Below are positions 1 through 5,670 of a stretch of DNA of 5,764 nucleotides, one piece after another. The notes beneath the pieces were generated by a model. The model made no database searches. It was not told where the DNA came from and saw only the letters and a program-made list of their open reading frames with translations. Positions within the stretch are counted from its first letter, which is position 1. Each line of letters starts with the position of its first letter. The translations under genes were made by a program, and so were the position numbers. The stretch comes from Zymomonas sp. (lineage in GTDB: Bacteria; Pseudomonadota; Alphaproteobacteria; Sphingomonadales; Sphingomonadaceae), in contig NZ_JAIWON010000164.1 of NCBI RefSeq assembly GCF_020216885.1, positions 1 through 5,764 on the forward strand, written 5' to 3'.

Positions 1-770
1 ATATTTCAACCGCGGTTTCTCTTGTCGTTGCAGCCACCCATATTCCAGTAGCCAAACATGGGAACAGAGCCTCTTCCAGTATGGCAGGCGCTGCTGATAC
101 ATTGGAAGCCTTGGGTATCAAAATAGACCTTACTCCCAAGCAGGCAGAACTCTGCCTGAAAGAAACCGGCATCACCTTTCTGTTTGCGCCGACCTATCAT
201 CCGGCCTTGGTTGAGCTTGCTCCTTTGCGTCGCAAAATAGGCCAGCCTACTATTTTCAATCTGATCGGGCCCCTTGCCAATCCGGCACAAGTCAACCGTC
301 AACTTATAGGCTTGGCTTCGCCGCGCTATTTCGATGCCTATAGCGAAGCGATTAGCCTTCTTGGTCTGGATACCGTTTTGCTGGTTTCCGGCGACGATCC
401 CTTGGACGAGGTCTCGATCAGTAAAAGCAGCACTGTTTTGATGATCCGCAAGAATGAAAATCCCAACAGTGGATTACCATCGGGTCGGATACGGATAAAG
501 CCTGCCGATGTTAATCTTGATACGCACCCGATCAGCAATATTCGGGGCGGTAATGCAGACTATAACGCCCAAGCCTTATTGGATCTCTTGGCAGGTAAAG
601 CCTCTGCCTATCGCGATGCCGTTCTAATCAATGCCGCAGGGGCGCTTATTGTGGCTGAAAAATGCTGGGATTGGGATGACGGTGTTAATGTCGCCTCAAA
701 CGTCATAGATAGTGGACGTGCCAGTCAAGTTTTCGAGGCATGGAAGAAATTTTCCCAAAATCTTCGCTAA
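1..770 (+). CDS. trpD: Anthranilate phosphoribosyltransferase, 5'-truncated by the window edge
   Basis: TrpD transfers the phosphoribosyl group of PRPP to anthranilate, the second step of tryptophan synthesis in the cytoplasm. The reading frame is open from base 3 to the TAA at 768-770, giving 255 visible residues. The ATG at base 81 is internal, because the 26 residues before it already carry the PRPP-loop motif KHGNRASSS (visible residues 18-26). TrpD is usually 330-350 residues long, so roughly 80-90 N-terminal residues lie outside. Other family marks are YHPAL with the following APLRRKIG (about 65-80; the first Arg matches the anthranilate-contacting Arg of the archaeal enzyme), IFNLIGPLANP (84-94), the metal-binding Asp-Glu pair in PLDEVS (135-136) and the C-terminal GGNADYNAQALLDLL block. 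Departures from consensus are SGDDPLDE where HGxxGLDE is usual, and GQPTIFN where GxRTIFN is usual. No intrinsic terminator follows. TrpD identity is secure; whether activity is normal is unknown. Confidence 0.95.
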   Translation, partial: ISTAVSLVVAATHIPVAKHGNRASSSMAGAADTLEALGIKIDLTPKQAELCLKETGITFLFAPTYHPALVELAPLRRKIGQPTIFNLIGPLANPAQVNRQLIGLASPRYFDAYSEAISLLGLDTVLLVSGDDPLDEVSISKSSTVLMIRKNENPNSGLPSGRIRIKPADVNLDTHPISNIRGGNADYNAQALLDLLAGKASAYRDAVLINAAGALIVAEKCWDWDDGVNVASNVIDSGRASQVFEAWKKFSQNLR

Positions 771-810
771 AATAGCCGCTAACGAATGGGGCAAAAGAAC
801 GACTCATCTA

Positions 811-882
811 TTGACAGTTAGATGGATGTTTCCTACACGTTCTATATCTGTTCCAACAGAATCATGAAGCCTGTCTTATAAA
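811..882 (+). promoter_or_regulatory. Candidate lexA promoter region
   Basis: Two incomplete sigma-70-type promoters can be drawn. One has a perfect -35 TTGACA at 811-816 and, 17 bases on, a poor -10 TACACG at 834-839. The other has a good -10 TATAAA at 877-882 but only a weak -35 (TTCCAA at 851-856, spacer 20). The SOS box at 839-853 overlaps the end of the first and the -35 area of the second, so LexA binding could block either. The transcription start cannot be decided from sequence alone. Confidence 0.4.
839..853 (+). promoter_or_regulatory. LexA operator (SOS box), GTTC-N7-GTTC
   Basis: GTTC-TATATCT-GTTC is an exact match to the direct-repeat SOS box known for Alphaproteobacteria (GTTC-N7-GTTC), which differs from the palindromic CTGT-N8-ACAG of Escherichia coli. 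It lies 82 bases upstream of the lexA start and beside the promoter candidates, the expected place for autoregulation: LexA represses its own gene until DNA damage triggers self-cleavage. I saw no second copy in the other intergenic regions of the window, so the minus-strand genes do not look SOS-controlled. Confidence 0.88.
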
Positions 883-921
883 AGATGAGGAAACACGCCC
901 CTTCGTTAGCGGGCCTTTGAC

Positions 922-926
922 GGAAG
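922..926 (+). promoter_or_regulatory. Ribosome binding site of lexA
   Basis: GGAAG sits nine bases before the ATG at 936 and supports that start, which also yields the standard LexA N-terminus [10 protein letters not shown]. It lies just downstream of the right arm of the 775-914 inverted repeat, so folding of the leader could affect its accessibility. Confidence 0.7.
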
Positions 927-935
927 ATTGCGGCT

Positions 936-1589
936 ATGCTGACGCGCAAGCAACATGATTTGCTTCTTTTTATCCACAACCGGCTCAGCGTATCAGGTAT
1001 TTCACCTTCTTTTGAAGAAATGAAACTCGCCCTTGATCTCAAATCGAAATCAGGGGTTCACCGCCTTATCAAGGCGCTGGAAGAGCGAGGCTTTATCCGC
1101 CGATTACCTAATCGCGCACGGGCATTGGAAGTGATCCGTTTGCCAAAAGACAAAACGGAAATTCAAAAAAAAATTTCTCGGGATTATACGCCCCCGAAAG
1201 CGGATAATGATGTTATCGAAATCCCGCTTCATGGCAGAATTGCTGCCGGTTTGCCGATAGAAGCTCTGGAAGGCCAATCCCATCTGGCTGTCCCTCCAAG
1301 CTATCTTGGAAACGGCGCACATTACGCCCTAGAGGTCGCCGGAGATTCGATGGTCGATGCTGGTATTTTTGACGGCGATTATATTATCGTTCGCCAAACC
1401 GATGAGGCACATGAAGGCGAAATCGTGGTTGCTTTGATTGATAACAGCGATGCAACTTTAAAATATTTCCACCGTGAAGGGCGAATGGTTCGACTGGATC
1501 CTGCCAATCGAGCCTATGCACCGATGCGTTATGATGCCAGTAGAATTGGTATCCAAGGTCGGTTAGTAGGCTTATTACGGCGCTATTAA
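936..1589 (+). CDS. lexA: LexA repressor, SOS response regulator with self-cleaving S24 peptidase domain
   Basis: LexA is the cytoplasmic repressor of DNA-damage genes; RecA filaments trigger its self-cleavage. The protein has 217 residues, somewhat longer than the 202 of E. coli, as is common in Alphaproteobacteria. Residues 1-68 form the winged helix-turn-helix DNA-binding domain ([36 protein letters not shown]). Residues 69-92 are a charged hinge, and 93-217 are the LexA/S24 peptidase domain. The cleavage site is Ala104-Gly105 in [10 protein letters not shown], the nucleophile is Ser138 in GDSM, and the general base is Lys176 in ATLKYF; their spacing matches E. coli Ala84-Gly85, Ser119 and Lys156, so the protein should be cleavable. 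An SOS box at 839-853 implies autoregulation. The hinge contains nine consecutive A bases (1165-1173, codons for Gln77-Ile80), a possible slippage site. The next gene is convergent, so lexA ends its transcription unit. Confidence 0.97.
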   Translation: MLTRKQHDLLLFIHNRLSVSGISPSFEEMKLALDLKSKSGVHRLIKALEERGFIRRLPNRARALEVIRLPKDKTEIQKKISRDYTPPKADNDVIEIPLHGRIAAGLPIEALEGQSHLAVPPSYLGNGAHYALEVAGDSMVDAGIFDGDYIIVRQTDEAHEGEIVVALIDNSDATLKYFHREGRMVRLDPANRAYAPMRYDASRIGIQGRLVGLLRRY

Positions 1590-1614
1590 GTAAATCTTTT
1601 TAATAGCGGTTTTT
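1581..1614 (+). terminator. Probable intrinsic terminator of lexA, overlapping its stop codon
   Basis: CGCTATTAA (1581-1589, ending in the lexA TAA) pairs perfectly over 9 bp with TTAATAGCG (1600-1608) across a 10-base loop, and is followed by GTTTTT (1609-1614). The GC pairs lie at the stem base next to the T-run, the usual intrinsic-terminator geometry. The left arm is translated, so the hairpin can form only after the ribosome clears the stop. It shares bases 1603-1608 with the hairpin at 1603-1626, so both cannot form at once. Confidence 0.5.
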
Positions 1615-1626
1615 GACAACCGCTAT
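1603..1626. terminator. Hairpin between convergent lexA and prfB, possible bidirectional terminator
   Basis: ATAGCGGTT (1603-1611) and AACCGCTAT (1618-1626) form a perfect 9-bp stem with a 6-base loop. It lies in the 52 bases between the stops of lexA (+) and prfB (-), where a shared terminator is expected. The plus-strand tail is CAAAAATTTTG, only partly T-rich, and the minus-strand tail has no clean T-run (TAAAAAG). Its efficiency as an intrinsic terminator is therefore uncertain, but it may protect 3' ends. It competes with the 1581-1608 hairpin. Confidence 0.55.
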
Positions 1627-1641
1627 CAAAAATTTTGTTCT

Positions 1642-2769
1642 CTATTCTACATCTTCGACTTCAACGGTCTCACCGGTAATCCGTTGCGCCAAAGCCGCTG
1701 CGATAAAGGCATCCAAATTACCATCTAGTACATCAGCCGGAGCCGTCGAGGTAATGCCGGTTCGTAAATCTTTTACCAGCTGATAAGGTTGCAAGACATA
1801 AGAACGGATCTGATGCCCCCATCCGATTTCGCTCTTGGCGGCATAGCCGGCACTGGCTTCGGCTTCACGAATTTGTAATTCGCGCTCATAAAGACGCGCT
1901 TTCAACTGCTTCATCGCTTCGGCACGGTTCTTATGCTGGGAACGCTGGTTCTGGCAAGCAACCACAATGCCTGTCGGCATATGGGTAATACGAACGGCAG
2001 AATCCGTCGTGTTCACATGCTGACCACCGGCACCCGATGAACGATAGGTATCAATTTTTAAATCTTTATCTAAAACTTCGATATCAATATCGTCATCTAC
2101 CACGGGATAGACAGCAACAGAAGCAAAGCTGGTGTGACGACGTGCGTTACTGTCAAAAGGTGAAATCCGAACCAGACGATGCACCCCGTTTTCGGTCTTG
2201 GCATAGCCATAGGCACTTTCGCCTTTAACCAATAGGGTTGCCGATTTAATACCGGCCTGTTCTCCGGCATGGTAGTCAACCAATTCGACCTTGAAGCCTT
2301 GGCGTTCAGCCCAGCGCTGATACATCCGGCTAAGCATTTCAGCCCAATCTTGACTTTCGGTGCCGCCAGCTCCGGCATTGACTTCAATATAGGTATCATT
2401 GCCATCGGCTTCACCAGACAGCAAAGCCTTGACTTTGTCACGATCAGCGCGCTCGGCAAGGGCTTCCAGTGCAGAAATGGCATCCTGCACCATTTCCTCT
2501 TCACCTTCTGCCTCGGCCATTTCGATCAGCTCGATATTTTCCTGAAGCTCTGTCGCAATAGCACGCGTAGCCGCAATGGACTCATCCAAGCGTCCTCTTT
2601 CGCGCATCACTTCTTGCGCCGCGCGGGCATCATCCCAAAGACTGGGGTCTTCGACGCGGGCGTTCAGTTCATCCAGCCGCCGCAAGGCTCTATCCCAGTC
2701 GAGGAAGCGCCTAAGGAGCGCCAAAGATTCTTGAATATGGTCGACATGGGCTTGCGCTTCGGCGCGCAT
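1642..2769 (-). CDS. prfB: Peptide chain release factor 2 (RF2)
   Basis: RF2 recognises UGA and UAA stop codons in the ribosomal A site and triggers hydrolysis of peptidyl-tRNA. With the start at 2769 the protein has 375 residues, typical for alphaproteobacterial RF2. The N-terminal part (about 1-110) is helical and Glu-rich. The codon-recognition motif SPF is at residues 203-205 and the catalytic GGQ at 248-250 (GAGGQHVN), with the basic SQHKNRAEAMKQLKARLYE stretch after it. The position matching E. coli residue 246 is Ser (YRSSGAGGQ); small residues here are normal and go with high activity, unlike the Thr of E. coli K-12. An upstream ATG at 2805 would add 12 residues (MIGCFLIQKGMT) but has no family support, whereas AAAGGG at 2776-2781 is well placed for the ATG at 2767-2769. 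The gene is uninterrupted: the internal UGA of the autoregulatory frameshift is absent. It lies downstream of the PBP1A gene on the same strand. Confidence 0.96.
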   Translation of the reverse strand: MRAEAQAHVDHIQESLALLRRFLDWDRALRRLDELNARVEDPSLWDDARAAQEVMRERGRLDESIAATRAIATELQENIELIEMAEAEGEEEMVQDAISALEALAERADRDKVKALLSGEADGNDTYIEVNAGAGGTESQDWAEMLSRMYQRWAERQGFKVELVDYHAGEQAGIKSATLLVKGESAYGYAKTENGVHRLVRISPFDSNARRHTSFASVAVYPVVDDDIDIEVLDKDLKIDTYRSSGAGGQHVNTTDSAVRITHMPTGIVVACQNQRSQHKNRAEAMKQLKARLYERELQIREAEASAGYAAKSEIGWGHQIRSYVLQPYQLVKDLRTGITSTAPADVLDGNLDAFIAAALAQRITGETVEVEDVE

Positions 2770-2775
2770 AGTCAT

Positions 2776-2781
2776 CCCTTT
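2776..2781 (-). promoter_or_regulatory. Ribosome binding site deciding the prfB start
   Basis: On the minus strand the sequence reads AAAGGG-ATGACT-ATG. The purine run is six bases from the ATG at 2767-2769 but directly abuts the ATG at 2773-2775, which is too close to use. This favours the start that gives MRAEAQAH, the usual alphaproteobacterial RF2 beginning, over both the adjacent ATG and the one at 2805. Confidence 0.7.
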
Positions 2782-2819
2782 CTGAATGAGAAAACAGCCT
2801 ATCAAACAAGGCCGATCAA

Positions 2820-2848
2820 AATATACTCTTTGGATCAGACGATAAAAA
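2820..2848 (-). promoter_or_regulatory. Weak candidate promoter for prfB
   Basis: In the 110-base gap between the PBP1A stop and the prfB start, the minus strand has TATATT (2820-2825) as a fair -10 element, with TTTTTA (2843-2848) 17 bases upstream as a poor -35. No clear terminator for the PBP1A gene is seen in the gap, so prfB may be made from its own promoter, by read-through, or both. Only the -10 is reasonably convincing. Confidence 0.25.
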
Positions 2849-2879
2849 CTGACCAGCTAGGCTTCTAATAGATTTAACC

Positions 2880-5459
2880 TCACTTCTGCAAGCTACTGCG
2901 ATCATTTGGATGCGGAAGATTAACAGGCGGAGCCACCGGAGACGCTTTTACAGCCTCGCTTTTATGACTATCATCAGTCGTATTATTGGAAATAGGCGTA
3001 ACGGCTGCTGCAACGACCGCAGGTCGATAGAAACTCCGACGCGGCTCATTATCCGGTTTAAAGGCCTCCCATATAATTGGACTCATCGGATCAGCAGGAT
3101 TGACGGGCGCAGAACCATAGATCCGCAAACCTGAATAGCGATCTATTTTTACCATATGAATATCGGGTGCTACTGGAAAAGGTTTCACAGGCATATCTGT
3201 CATACTGCGCTGGGCAAATTGTTTAAAAATCGGGGCAGCCACCGTCCCCCCTTGGGCGCTATGTCCCATCGAACGGGGACGATCATAACCGACATAAAGC
3301 CCTGCGACCAAATCCGCCGACCCGCCGACAAACCAGACATTGGTAGGTCCTGTCGAGGTGCCAGTCTTACCAAACATGGGACGGCCTAAATCACGCAAAA
3401 TCGCAGCGGTTCCTCGTTGAACAACCCCTTCTAAAATATGCAGCATCTGATAAGCGGTCATCGCATTGATCGCCTGCCCATTGGTATGATGCGGCCTCGG
3501 CATGGGTTGACCATCCCATTCCAGCATATTGCATCCGCTGCATATCCGGTCATCCGATTTATAAATAACTTTGCCATTCCGATCTTGGACGTAATCAATC
3601 AAACTCGGATGCAAACGCCGCCCTTGGTTGGCTAGCATTGAATAACCATTCGTTAGGCGCATAACAGTGGTATTACCCGCCCCCAAAGCAATGCCCAATA
3701 CCGGTGGATAGGGATGTCCAGGCGGATTGATCTCAGCCTTTTCGGCCATTTTGACGACATGCGCCATTCCTGTCTGGGCGGCGGCTCTCACCGTCATCAA
3801 ATTTCGGGATTGCTCAACGCCCCAACGCATTGTCTGGGGGCCCGAATAGCCACCGGAAAAATTACGGAAACATTTCATACCCAAACGGGCAGACTGATAG
3901 ACACAGAAAGGGCCATCAACAATAATAGAGGCCGGTGTCATACCATGATCCAAAGCCGCCGAATAAACAAAAGGCTTAAAGGTTGATCCCGGCTGCCTCT
4001 CGGCTTGGGTGGCACGATTAAAATCACCGTTCCGGTAGTCAAATCCTCCCTGCATTGCCATTACTCGGCCTGTATGCGGGTCTTCTACCACCATACCGCC
4101 GGAAACAGATGGAAGGCTACGTAATATCCAAAAATTGTCGATTTTCTTGACGATAATAATATCGCCTTCATGCAAAAATCGCCATGCCGAGGTTTCAGTA
4201 TCATGGCGTGGCATCGCTGCCCCCCATGGATAAAGATAATCTTCCTGACCATCTTCAAACCCGATTTTAGCGCGACCATTTTCTTTTTCTAGGATGACCG
4301 CGGCATACCAATCTGCATAGCCTGTGCCGATATTGGCAGCTATCAGCCGTTCTTGCCATCCCTCGCTGGGATCAATACCCCCGACGCGCCCATTCCAACC
4401 GTGATCCCGTTCAAAACGAACAAAGCCATCCCGCAAAGCGGTTTCGGCAGATTCCTGAAGCGCAGGATCAAAAGATGTCCGAACCCATAACCCACCGGAA
4501 TAAACGTTATTCTCGCCATCTTTGGCACTTTCGCCAAAACGGTTCACTAATTCCCGCCGAACTTCTTCAAGAAAATAGCCACCTTTGACAGGGGCTTTGG
4601 CGGTAATATGCGGCTTAATAACGCCCAATGGCGTTTGGCTAGCCTCGCTATATTGAAAAGGGGTAATATAGCCATTCAACATCATCTGATGCAGGACATA
4701 AGCACGCCGTCCCAAAGCGCGCTCCCTATAGCGTTCAGGCGTATAATTGGACGGTGCCTTCGGCAGAATCGCTAAAAAAGCCGCTTCCGATAAAGACAGA
4801 TCTTTCACCGTTTTCCCGAAATAGGCTTTAGCAGCGGCACTGACACCATAGGCATTCCGCCCTAAAAAAATCTGGTTGAGATAGATTTCTAAAATCTGAC
4901 GCTTTGTTAACAGATGCTCGATTTGGAAAGCCAAAATAGCTTCTTTGACTTTGCGGGTCGGGGAATATTCATCCCCTACCAGTAAATTCTTGGCTACTTG
5001 CTGGGTAATCGTCGAGCCGCCATGAGCGCGTTCTCCACTGCCCATTTTGGTAAAATATTCATACACAGCTTTTAGGAAGGCCGCGCCATTGATCCCGTGA
5101 TGGGAAAAGAAGGATTTATCTTCTGCCGATAAAAAAGCCTGAATAACCACAGGCGGGAAATCTTCATAATTCAACTTTTCACGATGTTCGCGAACAAAAT
5201 GACCAAAGGGCATCCCATTGCCATCGCGCACAACCGCAGGCATCGGCAAATGATAATCAGCCAGCATTTCAACCGATGGTAAATCTCGGATAAAATACCG
5301 CCAGAACAGAAAGCCAGAAAAAGAGCAGCCGACAATCAAGAACAGAAAGAAAGATCGTAAAATCTTTCCATGCCAAAATCGTTTAACAGACATTTTTTTC
5401 TGTATTTTCTGTTTTTTTCGCTGCGATGTTGTCCCCCTTATTTTCAAGGGATCAGACAT
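2880..5459 (-). CDS. mrcA: Class A penicillin-binding protein 1A (bifunctional transglycosylase/transpeptidase)
   Basis: This enzyme polymerises lipid II into glycan strands and cross-links the peptides on the periplasmic face of the inner membrane. It has 859 residues. Residues 1-35 are a very basic cytoplasmic tail (RKKQKIQKK) and about 36-53 a single membrane anchor. The GT51 transglycosylase domain (about 75-255) has catalytic Glu113 in EDKSFFSHHG, GGSTITQQVAKN (148-159), Glu173 in RKVKEA and IYLNQIFLG (192-200). An insert (about 355-450) matches the OB-type domain of PBP1A. The transpeptidase domain (about 455-750) has the acyl-serine Ser492 in GSTFKP with Lys495, SRN at 551-553 and KTGTS at 698-702, so both activities should be intact. 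A Pro/Ala-rich low-complexity tail closes the protein. Four cysteines in the transpeptidase part (519, 530, and CSGC at 640-643) could form disulfides. GGAAA seven bases before the ATG at 5457-5459 supports the start. It precedes prfB on the same strand and follows a probable amidase gene. The gene is also called ponA in some genomes. Confidence 0.95.
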   Translation of the reverse strand: MSDPLKIRGTTSQRKKQKIQKKMSVKRFWHGKILRSFFLFLIVGCSFSGFLFWRYFIRDLPSVEMLADYHLPMPAVVRDGNGMPFGHFVREHREKLNYEDFPPVVIQAFLSAEDKSFFSHHGINGAAFLKAVYEYFTKMGSGERAHGGSTITQQVAKNLLVGDEYSPTRKVKEAILAFQIEHLLTKRQILEIYLNQIFLGRNAYGVSAAAKAYFGKTVKDLSLSEAAFLAILPKAPSNYTPERYRERALGRRAYVLHQMMLNGYITPFQYSEASQTPLGVIKPHITAKAPVKGGYFLEEVRRELVNRFGESAKDGENNVYSGGLWVRTSFDPALQESAETALRDGFVRFERDHGWNGRVGGIDPSEGWQERLIAANIGTGYADWYAAVILEKENGRAKIGFEDGQEDYLYPWGAAMPRHDTETSAWRFLHEGDIIIVKKIDNFWILRSLPSVSGGMVVEDPHTGRVMAMQGGFDYRNGDFNRATQAERQPGSTFKPFVYSAALDHGMTPASIIVDGPFCVYQSARLGMKCFRNFSGGYSGPQTMRWGVEQSRNLMTVRAAAQTGMAHVVKMAEKAEINPPGHPYPPVLGIALGAGNTTVMRLTNGYSMLANQGRRLHPSLIDYVQDRNGKVIYKSDDRICSGCNMLEWDGQPMPRPHHTNGQAINAMTAYQMLHILEGVVQRGTAAILRDLGRPMFGKTGTSTGPTNVWFVGGSADLVAGLYVGYDRPRSMGHSAQGGTVAAPIFKQFAQRSMTDMPVKPFPVAPDIHMVKIDRYSGLRIYGSAPVNPADPMSPIIWEAFKPDNEPRRSFYRPAVVAAAVTPISNNTTDDSHKSEAVKASPVAPPVNLPHPNDRSSLQK

Positions 5460-5670
5460 TGTTAAATTTCCAATAGCGGAAAATATTCCGGTCTATTTTT
5501 GAAGAGAGATAGAAATCATATCTTTGCCAGAAAGAAGCAAAAACCTTTTTCAACAAAAGATGATATGGGACATCTTTTTCTTTGTTGTTATCGGTATCTG
5601 CCATATCCGTCCATTTACCTTATTTGGAAATTATTTATAAAAAAACTATTTTTTAGACCATATCTGATAT
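5460..5670 (-). promoter_or_regulatory. AT-rich upstream region of the PBP1A gene
   Basis: These 211 bases hold no convincing gene. On the minus strand TATGAT at 5515-5520 is a good -10 match about 55 bases before the PBP1A start, but no good -35 lies at the right distance. A Shine-Dalgarno-like GGAAA is at 5467-5471. ATATC-T-GATAT (5660-5670), a short perfect palindrome, directly follows the stop of the preceding minus-strand frame. No SOS box is present. The region very probably contains the PBP1A promoter, though its exact site is unclear. Confidence 0.4.
5551..5587. terminator. A/T-rich hairpin upstream of the PBP1A gene, possible terminator
   Basis: AAAAGATG (5555-5562) and CATCTTTT (5571-5578) form a perfect 8-bp stem with an 8-base loop. 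CAAC (5551-5554) and GTTG (5584-5587) can extend it past a 5-base bulge. The A-run/T-run symmetry would suit a weak bidirectional terminator, for instance for the minus-strand gene ending at 5671. However, the stem has only two G-C pairs and lies 84 bases beyond that stop, so the assignment is tentative. Confidence 0.3.

Larger units (their letters stand above)
775..914. repeat. Long-range inverted repeat flanking the lexA promoter
   Basis: The left arm at 775-792 (GCCGCTAACGAATGGGGC) and the right arm at 897-914 (GCCCCTTCGTTAGCGGGC) pair over 17 bp: GCC, GCTAACGAA and GGGGC, interrupted by one single-base bulge on each arm. The 104 bases between them hold the SOS box and the promoter candidates. 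The left arm starts four bases after the trpD stop, and the right arm ends eight bases before the lexA Shine-Dalgarno. Only a transcript reading through from trpD would contain both arms; one started inside would carry the right arm alone. No T-run follows the right arm, so this is not an intrinsic terminator, and I see no target-site duplication outside the arms. Function is unknown. Confidence 0.75.

Noticed and set aside
864..881. Mini-frame ATG-AAG-CCT-GTC-TTA-TAA in the lexA leader as a leader peptide
   Set aside because: It has five codons, no Shine-Dalgarno before it, and no run of regulatory codons; it is likely chance.
775..914. The inverted repeat as an insertion-sequence remnant with terminal repeats
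   Set aside because: There is no transposase fragment and no flanking target duplication, and the interior carries the lexA SOS box needed by the host gene. It is kept only as an unexplained repeat.
2770..2805. The ATG at 2805 as the prfB start
   Set aside because: The extra 12 residues are not part of the RF2 family N-terminus, and the AAAGGG ribosome binding site points to the ATG at 2767-2769.
2269..2868. A 199-codon plus-strand frame opposite prfB
   Set aside because: It lies antisense to the secure RF2 coding sequence, has no recognisable motif, and its length is explained by the codon pattern of prfB on the other strand.
5325..5393. Lipobox-like IVGC (Cys45) in the PBP1A membrane segment, with Met23 giving a lipoprotein-length signal
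   Set aside because: The hydrophobic stretch continues after the cysteine, as in a normal membrane anchor. Class A PBPs are anchored by an uncleaved segment, and Met23 has no ribosome binding site.
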